Part shown: one piece after another, positions 22,335 through 28,647 of the stretch
Layout of the letters: each line of letters starts with the position of its first letter
Numbering within the stretch: the first letter of the stretch is position 1
Source of the DNA: a bacterium
GTDB taxonomy: Bacteria > Latescibacterota > Latescibacteria > Latescibacterales > Latescibacteraceae
NCBI GenBank assembly: GCA_021372535.1
Contig: JAJFUH010000102.1
Span: 1-28,647 of the forward strand
Direction of reading: 5' to 3'
Length of the DNA stretch: 28,647 bases
Notes under the pieces: generated by a model
Told to the model about the DNA's origin: nothing
Database searches by the model: none
The model's input: only the letters and a program-made list of their open reading frames with translations
Translations under genes and position numbers: made by a program

Positions 22335-24491
22335 ATGCCGGGTTTATCTGAACGTAAAAAAAACCTCGTTATCGATATAATCGTGACTTTCATCGTTTTT
22401 TGCGTGATGACCGTCATGTTTGCCGCGGGAATATTCCGTTCGCTTGACTGGAAGCTGTTCGATGCATTCATGAACGTTCGGCGTCACACACCGGTTCACA
22501 GCGAGAATGTCGTTATTGTCAGCATCGACGAGCGAAGCCTTCAGTTTTTCCAGAAACGCGGCGTTTCGTGGCAGTGGCCGCGTGATTTTTACGCCCATCT
22601 GGTACGGTATCTGACACAGTGCGATGCCCGCGCCATTGTTTTCGATATGATTTTTTCCGATCAGGACGACGACCGCACCGGTTTTGCTACCGGCAGGGAA
22701 AACGACGAGAATTTCGGTCAGGCGATCAGCGAATCGGGGAGAACGTATCTTGTGGCAGAGGCGCATCCCGATACAATTCCCGAAAATCCATTCAGTCCTT
22801 CGATTTTTCTTCCGGATAATACATTTTTTGATCAGCTCAGGCTGGAACCGTACAAGTTCGGTATCTTCCCGATACCCGAAATATCCCATGGAGCCAAAGG
22901 TATCGGGCTCGCCAGCGCGGTGTCCGAAGAGGATGGCATATACCGGCGGTATCCGCTTGTTCTCAAGGTTCACGAGAAATTCATTCCTTCCCTTGCATTT
23001 GCGGTGGGGCGCGATATTGTGGGCGAACAGGCTGTGATGAAGAAGCTGTTCGAGCCATCGGGCCGAAGTACCCTTGTCGACCGTAACGGGAAATTGCTCC
23101 TGAACTGGTACGGCATCGGCGGACCCAACGGGGTATTCACTTATTATTCGTTCCATGCGGTTATTGCCTCGTATATGCAGACCGACCGGGGTGAAGTGCC
23201 GATAATACCCCGCGAGGCGTTCAAAGACAAGATTGTGATTGTCGGATCTCATTTCCAGGGACTGCTCGATATCAAGCCGACGCCTTTCTCGACAGTCAGA
23301 TATCCGTATCCGGGAATGGAGATTCATGCGACCGCCATCGAGAATTTTATCAGGAACGATTTTATCCGCCGTCTGCCGTCATGTGTGGTCGTTCTCGGAA
23401 TAGCCGCTGCTTCCGTGATCATGCTCGGGGCGTTCAGGCTGTTCACGAATCTCCGTACATACATTGCCGTTTTTGCCGCGGTTCTGATTCTGGAAACGGG
23501 AATCGCCTACTGGCTGATTACCCAAAACGTATGGATGTCGTGGTTCGAGATTCTCAGCGCCACAACGCTGTCGTTTGCCGGTCTCGTCATTTCGGGATAT
23601 TTCCGGGAGAGCAAGCATAAAAGGATTTTACGGAAGAGCTTCGAACAGTATGTCAACAACTCCGTGCTTGAACAGATTCTCGAAAATCCCAACGCGGTCG
23701 ATTTCAACGGGCGGGTTTTTACCGCTACCGTCATGGCCACCGATATTGCGGATTTCACCTCGATTTCGGAAAAGCTCCCGGCGCGTGAGGTTGTGTCGCG
23801 GCTTAACGATTACCTTTCCGAGGTCTCGGAGTCTCTCATCGACAACAGCGGTTTCATCAATAAATACATCGGTGACGCTATACTCGCCGTGTTCGGCGCG
23901 TTCGGGGAAGAGGAGCACGAACGTAAAGCCTGTATTGCGGGCTTGAGAGCCATGAGCATTATCGCGCGGAAAATCGAAGAGTCAAAGGCCCAGGACCGTG
24001 TTCCCTTCATAACGAGGATGGGAATCACGACGGGCGACCTGACCATGGGGAATATCGGCTCGAACCGTAAGCTCGAATTCACCGTGATCGGCGATACGGT
24101 GAACTCCGCGTTCAGGCTCGAAGGCATCAACAAGCACTACAATACGCGGATGCTCGTCAGCGAATTCACCAAGGAAGGCGCCGGCGACGGATTCGAGTTC
24201 CGTCATATCGACACCCTCAGGTTCAAGGGAAAGGACACACCCGTACGGGTGTACGAGCTCCTCGGCATGGAAGGGGAAGTCGGCCCGGATATTCTCAAGA
24301 GACGAGATGAGTACGAAGATGCGCTCAGATTTTATTCCCAAGGGGATTTTGTCCGCGCACAGGAGATTTTTTCACGTCTTGCCGGACAGGACGATCCTCC
24401 TTCGCAGGTTATGAAGTCGCGGTGTGATATTTTCGTTGTCAAGCCTCCCGGACCCGGGTGGTCGGGGATATGGACGATGTATTCCAAATAA
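22335..24491 (+). CDS. CHASE2-domain class III nucleotide cyclase
   Basis: A membrane signalling enzyme of 718 residues. It has one N-terminal membrane segment (12-33), a periplasmic CHASE2 sensor (about 35-340; ENVVIVSIDERSLQFF, GVSWQWPRDFYAHLV, ARAIVFDMIFSD, FKDKIVIVGSHFQGLLDIKP, YPGMEIHATAIENFI), three membrane helices (about 347-366, 374-394, 402-422), then a class III cyclase domain (about 460-640). The metal-binding aspartates are Asp470 (MATDIADFTSIS) and Asp514 (NKYIGDAILAVFG). GNIGSNRKLEFTVIGDTVNS and FRLEG complete the catalytic core, so it should make cAMP (cGMP cannot be excluded). A TPR-like pair of helices (660-685) ends the protein. It follows the M48 gene after 156 bases of repeat-bearing DNA; an envelope signal sensed by CHASE2 could be linked to its neighbours. 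The ribosome-binding site is weak. Confidence 0.93.
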   Translation: MPGLSERKKNLVIDIIVTFIVFCVMTVMFAAGIFRSLDWKLFDAFMNVRRHTPVHSENVVIVSIDERSLQFFQKRGVSWQWPRDFYAHLVRYLTQCDARAIVFDMIFSDQDDDRTGFATGRENDENFGQAISESGRTYLVAEAHPDTIPENPFSPSIFLPDNTFFDQLRLEPYKFGIFPIPEISHGAKGIGLASAVSEEDGIYRRYPLVLKVHEKFIPSLAFAVGRDIVGEQAVMKKLFEPSGRSTLVDRNGKLLLNWYGIGGPNGVFTYYSFHAVIASYMQTDRGEVPIIPREAFKDKIVIVGSHFQGLLDIKPTPFSTVRYPYPGMEIHATAIENFIRNDFIRRLPSCVVVLGIAAASVIMLGAFRLFTNLRTYIAVFAAVLILETGIAYWLITQNVWMSWFEILSATTLSFAGLVISGYFRESKHKRILRKSFEQYVNNSVLEQILENPNAVDFNGRVFTATVMATDIADFTSISEKLPAREVVSRLNDYLSEVSESLIDNSGFINKYIGDAILAVFGAFGEEEHERKACIAGLRAMSIIARKIEESKAQDRVPFITRMGITTGDLTMGNIGSNRKLEFTVIGDTVNSAFRLEGINKHYNTRMLVSEFTKEGAGDGFEFRHIDTLRFKGKDTPVRVYELLGMEGEVGPDILKRRDEYEDALRFYSQGDFVRAQEIFSRLAGQDDPPSQVMKSRCDIFVVKPPGPGWSGIWTMYSK

Positions 24492-24586
24492 ATGCCGCGG
24501 ATGAAACATAGTGGAACTTTATAGGTAATCGGGGACCGGATTATTACCGAAAAGCGCCTCCGGCACTCGGACTGATCGTGTTCAGG

Positions 24587-24604
24587 AGTCCCGGCGGGAC
24601 TTTT
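24587..24604 (+). terminator. Weak terminator-like hairpin after cyclase
   Basis: AGTCCC-GGC-GGGACT forms a 6-base stem directly followed by TTT. It lies 96 bases past the cyclase stop. The T-run is short, so it would be a weak rho-independent terminator. Confidence 0.4.
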
Positions 24605-24614
24605 CGACAATAGA

Positions 24615-24632
24615 CCGGCATTTCAATGCCGG
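24615..24632. repeat. Short inverted repeat
   Basis: CCGGCATT and AATGCCGG are perfect 8-base arms with only two bases (TC) between, so the central pairs would open to form a loop. It lies just beyond the terminator-like hairpin and may be a dispersed repeat fragment. Confidence 0.5.
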
Positions 24633-24738
24633 GCGACTCACTGTTTAACAGGACACTACTGATTCCATGATATATTACGAATGCATATTCAATCCTTACC
24701 ATACACGTATTAAAATAAAAAAGAGGCGCAATGAGAAT

Positions 24739-27700
24739 ATGACAAAGAAAAAACACATTTTCGGGTATGTCGTACTGCTGGGACTCGCTGTTTCGAGTCT
24801 GGTTTCGGGCCAGGACCGTCCATCAGGAAGCGACACATTGTGGAAACCCCCCGGATACGCGGGGAAAGCGCCGTCATCGGGAGCACGCGTTCTCGAAAAA
24901 CCATCACACGGTGCGCAGGTATTCAATGGGACAAGACTGACCACGAGCACAGAATACCGTGACCGGTTCGAGACGGCATGGTCTCCCGACAACAAATGGG
25001 TAGCCTACGGCGAAGAGGGCGAGATTTATATCGTTCCCGTTACGGGCGGCGGCCCGATAAACATCACGGCGAATATCGACGGCTGGTGTTCGATCCCCAG
25101 TTTTTCGCCGGACGGCTTGGAGGTGATTTTCTCGCGCTATGACGGGAGTGAGTGGACAACGTACGAGATCGATGCTGTCAATATCAAGGAAAAATCGTTA
25201 CGTCTTGTGCTTGATCTCGCGGTGGAAGGCGTTTTGAGTCACAGCGGCACCTATTTGGCATGCAGAGCGCTTACCGGCGAGCTCGTGATCTATAATACCA
25301 CGAACGGCGATATCAAGGTCATCAATGCGGACGACAGCTCCTTCGGTCTTCTCACCTTCAGCCCCGATGACATGTTTATCGTCACATCCATCGCCAATCA
25401 GGACGGAATATCCAACCTGTACCGGATTCCCCGCGATGGCGGTGCGGCGGTGCAGCTGACCTTCAATTTCTTCGACACCGGGTATCCCGAATATTCGCCC
25501 AACGGGAAATCGATCATGTACACCGGTTTTCCCGACATAGGCCGTCTCTATCTCTACGATTTCGCAACGGGTGGGTCAAAACAGATGTTCCCCGAATGGG
25601 AGCAGGAACATATCTGCGGAAGCTGGTCTCCTGAGGGGAAATTTATCAGTTACCTGCTCGATGTGGACGGCACGTTCGAGGTGTTCAGAATCCTCCTTCC
25701 GGGAAACGAACCCATAACACAGGGCGGCCTTGCCGACAGTGCCTGGCCGATGAGTGGCCAGAACCTCCATCACACGGGAAGAGGGATTGCCTCCGTTGCT
25801 GCGTCAAGTACGTTGAAATGGAAATTCCAGACAGGCAGAGAAATCTATTCCGCACCTACGATAGGTGTTGATGGTACGGTGTATGTTGGATCCAATGATA
25901 CGTATCTCTATGCGGTAAAACCGGACGGGATGTTGAAATGGAAATTTCAGACCGGAGGCGATATCGCTTCTTCGCCCGCGATAGGCGCCGATGGCACGGT
26001 GTATGCGGGGGCCTGGGCTACAGATACATATCTCTATGCGGTAAAATCTGACGGGACATTGAAATGGAAATTCCAGACAGGAGGTGATATCACATCCTCA
26101 CCCGCGATAGGCCCTGACGGCACGGTGTATGTAGGGTCCGGGGATAAGTATCTCTACGCGGTAAACCCGGACGGGACATTGAAATGGAAATTCCAGACCG
26201 GAGGTGGGGTCGGCTCGCCTGCGATAGGCCCTGACGGTACAGTGTATGCTGGTTCTATGGATACGTATCTCTATGCTATAACATCTGAAGGGACATTGAA
26301 ATGGAAATTCTGGTGTGTCAGTGGTGTCAGTTCCTCGCCCGCGATAGACTTCGACGGTACGGTGTATGTGGGGTCTTCTGATCGTAATCTCTACGCGGTA
26401 AACCCGGATGGGACATTGAAATGGAAATACCAGGTTGGTAATTACGTTTACTCACCCTCAATAGGCTCCGATGGCACAGTGTATGTAGGGTCTTTGGATA
26501 AGTATCTCTACGCGGTAAAACCGGACGGGACATTGAAATGGAAATTTCAAACCGGGGGTGTTGTTCTATCCTCGCCCGCGATTGGCTCCGGCGGCATAGT
26601 GTATATTGGTTCTGAAGATAAATATCTCTACGCAGTAAAACCGGATGGGACATTGAAATGGAAATTCCAGACCGGAGCTGAAGTCGCATCATCGCCGGCG
26701 ATAGACTCCGATGGTACGGTGTATGTGGGGTCTAAAGATGGTTATCTCTATGCTTTCGCTCCGGAAATCCCCGGCGCCGGAACCATAACCGTCACCTCCC
26801 CCAACGGCGGGGAATTCTTCTTCGCCGGGCAGACCGTACCCATCACATGGGAAACTTCCGGCGTGTCCGAGCTCTACCTCGAGTACTCGACCGACAACGG
26901 CGCGAACTGGACCATGATCGAGGGCGGAGTGAACGCCGGTGCGAAATCGTACGCATGGACAGTACCGGATGCCTCCTCCAAAACCTGCCTTGTCCGTATA
27001 AGCAATTCTTACGATATGAGTATACAGGATGTGAGTAACGCGGCGTTCACGATCAGGTCGCCCTATCTCCGGATTGTTACGCCGAACTCGGCGGAAAGCT
27101 GGGTTATCGGCTCGACGCAGATCATCACATGGGAGGCCCGGGATGTCGCCGCGATAACCATCGAGCTGTCTGTCGACAACGGCGCGGCATGGACATTAAT
27201 TGCGAAAAATGTTGATGCGATGAAGAAGTCATACTCGTGGACGATCCCGAACAACCCGTCCGACAAGTGTCGCGTGCGCATCACCGATGAATCCGGCTCC
27301 GGCATTATTTCATCGAGCTACAGCGCGTTCACGATCAAGGCGGCCGAACAGCCAGTGGCGTCGGTGCGGGTCATCGCGCCAAACGGCGGAGAGGTCTGGA
27401 CGGCCGGCAAGGCATACAAGATAACCTGGCAATCGAGTAATGTGAAAACGGTCGCCATTGCATACACATCGAACGACGGGACGACATGGACAGTGATTGC
27501 CACGGGTGTCGATGCCACGGCCGCCGCATATGAATGGATTATACCCGACTCTCCCTCGACGGCATGCAGGGTACGCGTTATCGATGAATCAAATTCGGGT
27601 GTTCTCGGGAGAAGCTATGCCAATTTCACCATCGTGGCGCCCACGGGCGGTCTTGCCGACAGTGCATGGCCGATGAAAGGCCAGAACCTCCAGCACACGG

Positions 27701-28647
27701 GGAGAGGGATTGCCACCGTTGCTGCTTCAAACACGGTGAAATGGAAATACAGGACCGGGGGCAATATCTTCGAATCCTCGCCCGTGATAGGCTCCGACGG
27801 CACGGTCTATGTGGAGTCTAATGATTCTTATCTCAATGCGGTGAAATCTGATGGGACATTGAAATGGAAATTCCAGACAGGCCAAGCTGGTATGTCCGCA
27901 GGTTATGCTTCGCCCGCGATAGGCGCTGACGGCACGGTGTATGTGGGATCTGAAGATAAATATCTTTACGCGGTAACATCTGACGGGACATTGAAATGGA
28001 AATTCCAGGCTGGGGGTAGTCTCTACGCTTCCTCGCCTGCGATAGGCTCCGACGGCACGGTCTATGTGGGGTCTATTGATGGTTATCTCTATGCGGTAAC
28101 ATCTGGCGGGACATTGAAATGGAAATTCCAGACAGGGAATAGCATCGCTTCATCACCCGCCATAGGCTCCGACGGCACGGTGTATTTTGGGTCTGGTGAT
28201 GGTTATCTCTATGCGGTAACATCTGACGGGACATTGAAATGGAAATACCAGACCGGGGGTCAAGTCCAGTCCTCGGCCGCAATAGGCTCCGACGGCACGG
28301 TGTATGTGGGGTCTCATGTTTGGGGTTCGGGGAGTAATACGTATCTTTACGCGGTAAAATCGGACGGGACATTGAAATGGAAATACCAGACTGGCGGTCA
28401 AGACTGGTCCTCGCCCGCGATAGGCACCGACGGCACGGTGTATGTAGGGTCTTGGGATACTTATCTCTACGCTTTAAAATCGGACGGGACATTGAAATGG
28501 AAATACCAGACTGGCGGTCAAGTCAATTCCTCGCCCGCGATAGGCACCGACGGCACGGTGTATTTTGGGTCTGATGATACTAATCTTTACGCGGTAAAAT
28601 CGGACGGGACATTGAAATGGAAATACCAGTTTGAGGGTTCTATCCAG
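24739..28647 (+). CDS. Giant exported multi-propeller repeat protein, cut at right edge
   Basis: The frame opens at 24739 and stays open for 1303 codons to the edge. A signal peptide (TKKKHIFGYVVLLGLAVSSL, cleaved near VSG-Q) exports it. Residues about 68-329 are a TolB/WD40-like propeller (FETAWSPDNKWVAYGEEGEI, PSFSPDGLEVIFSRYDG, PEYSPNGKSIMYTGFPD). Residues 330-674 open with GLADSAWPMSGQNLHHTGRG and form an eight-blade PQQ-like propeller of about 40-residue blades (LKWKFQTG...SSPAIG.DGTVYVGS.D.YLYAV..DGT). Residues 678-969 are three Ig-like modules (SPNGGEFF..., TPNSAESW..., APNGGEVW...). A second module, GLADSAWPMKGQNLQHTGRG, opens a second propeller at 971 with at least eight blades. No C-terminus is visible, so a sorting domain may lie beyond. 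These architectures are typical of surface recognition or scaffold proteins; no catalytic residue is seen. Confidence 0.88.
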   Translation, partial: MTKKKHIFGYVVLLGLAVSSLVSGQDRPSGSDTLWKPPGYAGKAPSSGARVLEKPSHGAQVFNGTRLTTSTEYRDRFETAWSPDNKWVAYGEEGEIYIVPVTGGGPINITANIDGWCSIPSFSPDGLEVIFSRYDGSEWTTYEIDAVNIKEKSLRLVLDLAVEGVLSHSGTYLACRALTGELVIYNTTNGDIKVINADDSSFGLLTFSPDDMFIVTSIANQDGISNLYRIPRDGGAAVQLTFNFFDTGYPEYSPNGKSIMYTGFPDIGRLYLYDFATGGSKQMFPEWEQEHICGSWSPEGKFISYLLDVDGTFEVFRILLPGNEPITQGGLADSAWPMSGQNLHHTGRGIASVAASSTLKWKFQTGREIYSAPTIGVDGTVYVGSNDTYLYAVKPDGMLKWKFQTGGDIASSPAIGADGTVYAGAWATDTYLYAVKSDGTLKWKFQTGGDITSSPAIGPDGTVYVGSGDKYLYAVNPDGTLKWKFQTGGGVGSPAIGPDGTVYAGSMDTYLYAITSEGTLKWKFWCVSGVSSSPAIDFDGTVYVGSSDRNLYAVNPDGTLKWKYQVGNYVYSPSIGSDGTVYVGSLDKYLYAVKPDGTLKWKFQTGGVVLSSPAIGSGGIVYIGSEDKYLYAVKPDGTLKWKFQTGAEVASSPAIDSDGTVYVGSKDGYLYAFAPEIPGAGTITVTSPNGGEFFFAGQTVPITWETSGVSELYLEYSTDNGANWTMIEGGVNAGAKSYAWTVPDASSKTCLVRISNSYDMSIQDVSNAAFTIRSPYLRIVTPNSAESWVIGSTQIITWEARDVAAITIELSVDNGAAWTLIAKNVDAMKKSYSWTIPNNPSDKCRVRITDESGSGIISSSYSAFTIKAAEQPVASVRVIAPNGGEVWTAGKAYKITWQSSNVKTVAIAYTSNDGTTWTVIATGVDATAAAYEWIIPDSPSTACRVRVIDESNSGVLGRSYANFTIVAPTGGLADSAWPMKGQNLQHTGRGIATVAASNTVKWKYRTGGNIFESSPVIGSDGTVYVESNDSYLNAVKSDGTLKWKFQTGQAGMSAGYASPAIGADGTVYVGSEDKYLYAVTSDGTLKWKFQAGGSLYASSPAIGSDGTVYVGSIDGYLYAVTSGGTLKWKFQTGNSIASSPAIGSDGTVYFGSGDGYLYAVTSDGTLKWKYQTGGQVQSSAAIGSDGTVYVGSHVWGSGSNTYLYAVKSDGTLKWKYQTGGQDWSSPAIGTDGTVYVGSWDTYLYALKSDGTLKWKYQTGGQVNSSPAIGTDGTVYFGSDDTNLYAVKSDGTLKWKYQFEGSIQ
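25813..26760 (+). repeat. Eight ~120-base blade repeats, first propeller
   Basis: Units begin with TTGAAATGGAAATT at 25813, 25933, 26059, 26179, 26296, 26416, 26533 and 26653, so spacing is 117, 120 or 126 bases. The framework DNA (ACATTGAAATGGAAA, GACGGCACGGTGTATG) is close to invariant while short segments between vary. Confidence 0.9.
26775..27638 (+). repeat. Three Ig-like module repeats
   Basis: Three ~95-codon modules start near 26775, 27063 and 27354. Each has a P-N-G/S-x-E start, an ITW strand, a D-N/D-G-xx-W-T motif and a F-T-I end. They are diverged at the DNA level, unlike the flanking propeller blades. Confidence 0.8.
27736..28647 (+). repeat. Eight or more ~120-base blade repeats, second propeller
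   Basis: Units begin at 27736, 27859, 27991, 28114, 28234, 28372, 28492 and 28612 (spacing 120-138 bases) and run off the edge. The units at 28372 and 28492 differ at only 13 of 120 positions. Confidence 0.9.

Noticed and set aside
22344-23327. 327-codon minus-strand frame opposite the CHASE2 cyclase
   Set aside because: The plus strand carries a complete CHASE2 and cyclase with catalytic residues; the antisense product shows no known motif.
26327-28492. Minus-strand frames across the blade repeats
   Set aside because: Repeated Arg-rich antisense phrases simply mirror the plus-strand repeat units.
25813-28647. CRISPR array or satellite DNA
   Set aside because: The 120-base units are in frame, encode propeller blades and vary at codons; there are no short repeats with unique spacers and no cas genes.
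25813-28647. Target of a diversity-generating retroelement
   Set aside because: No reverse transcriptase or template repeat is visible, and the changes between blades are not limited to adenine positions. Such an element outside the window cannot be excluded.

Overview
The window looks like part of a chromosome from an uncultivated, moderately GC-rich, Gram-negative bacterium. Two exported proteins end in the FlgD-like/type IX secretion (T9SS)-style sorting domain (an NPFNP motif, a beta-sandwich and a terminal MTLVK). Together with exported DUF362, CBM9-like, DUF1080 and formylglycine-enzyme-fold proteins, this resembles the Fibrobacteres-Chlorobi-Bacteroidetes-associated candidate phyla. 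Latescibacterota is my best guess, with KSB1 or Zixibacteria as alternatives. This is inference from family content; there is no rRNA or other marker. I see no tRNA, rRNA, IS element, CRISPR array or phage gene.

Left half (1-14461, all minus strand): a run of mostly secreted proteins. It holds the start of an exported protein cut by the left edge, a GH29 alpha-L-fucosidase, a YihY-type membrane protein, an unrecognised lipoprotein with a strong terminator behind it, and a Tat-signal DUF362 protein carrying a sorting domain. Upstream of these in transcription order is a cluster of five genes. Four are CBM9-like proteins: two small ones in tandem, one of them with a sorting domain, and two collinear 697-residue proteins that join an N-terminal domain, a CBM9-like domain and an FGE/SUMF1-fold domain. 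A DUF1080 (3-keto-disaccharide hydrolase) gene sits between the two large paralogues. Both large paralogues lack the cysteine pair of true formylglycine-generating enzymes.

Strand switch (14462-14829): a divergent intergenic region. Right half (14830-28647, all plus strand): an exported nitrilase-family hydrolase and a GH33 sialidase 23 bases apart; a PEGA-DUF6599 lipoprotein and a Tat-signal DUF362 protein 14 bases apart; then an envelope and signalling block of LPP20-like lipoprotein, SH3-M48 metalloprotease and CHASE2-class III nucleotide cyclase. The window ends inside a very large exported repeat protein: a TolB-like propeller, an 8-blade PQQ/YWTD-like propeller, three Ig-like modules and a second such propeller running off the right edge.

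The genes suggest a surface glycan-scavenging lifestyle. Fucosidase and sialidase remove terminal fucose and sialic acid, DUF1080 and CBM9-like proteins act on or bind sugars, and sorting domains place some of them at the surface. The most unusual signal is in the right-hand giant protein. Its blades are nearly identical at the DNA level except at a few codons, where almost every change alters the amino acid, as in freshly amplified, recognition-type propellers. Intergenic regions also carry several families of short dispersed hairpin repeats and possible regulatory hairpins.
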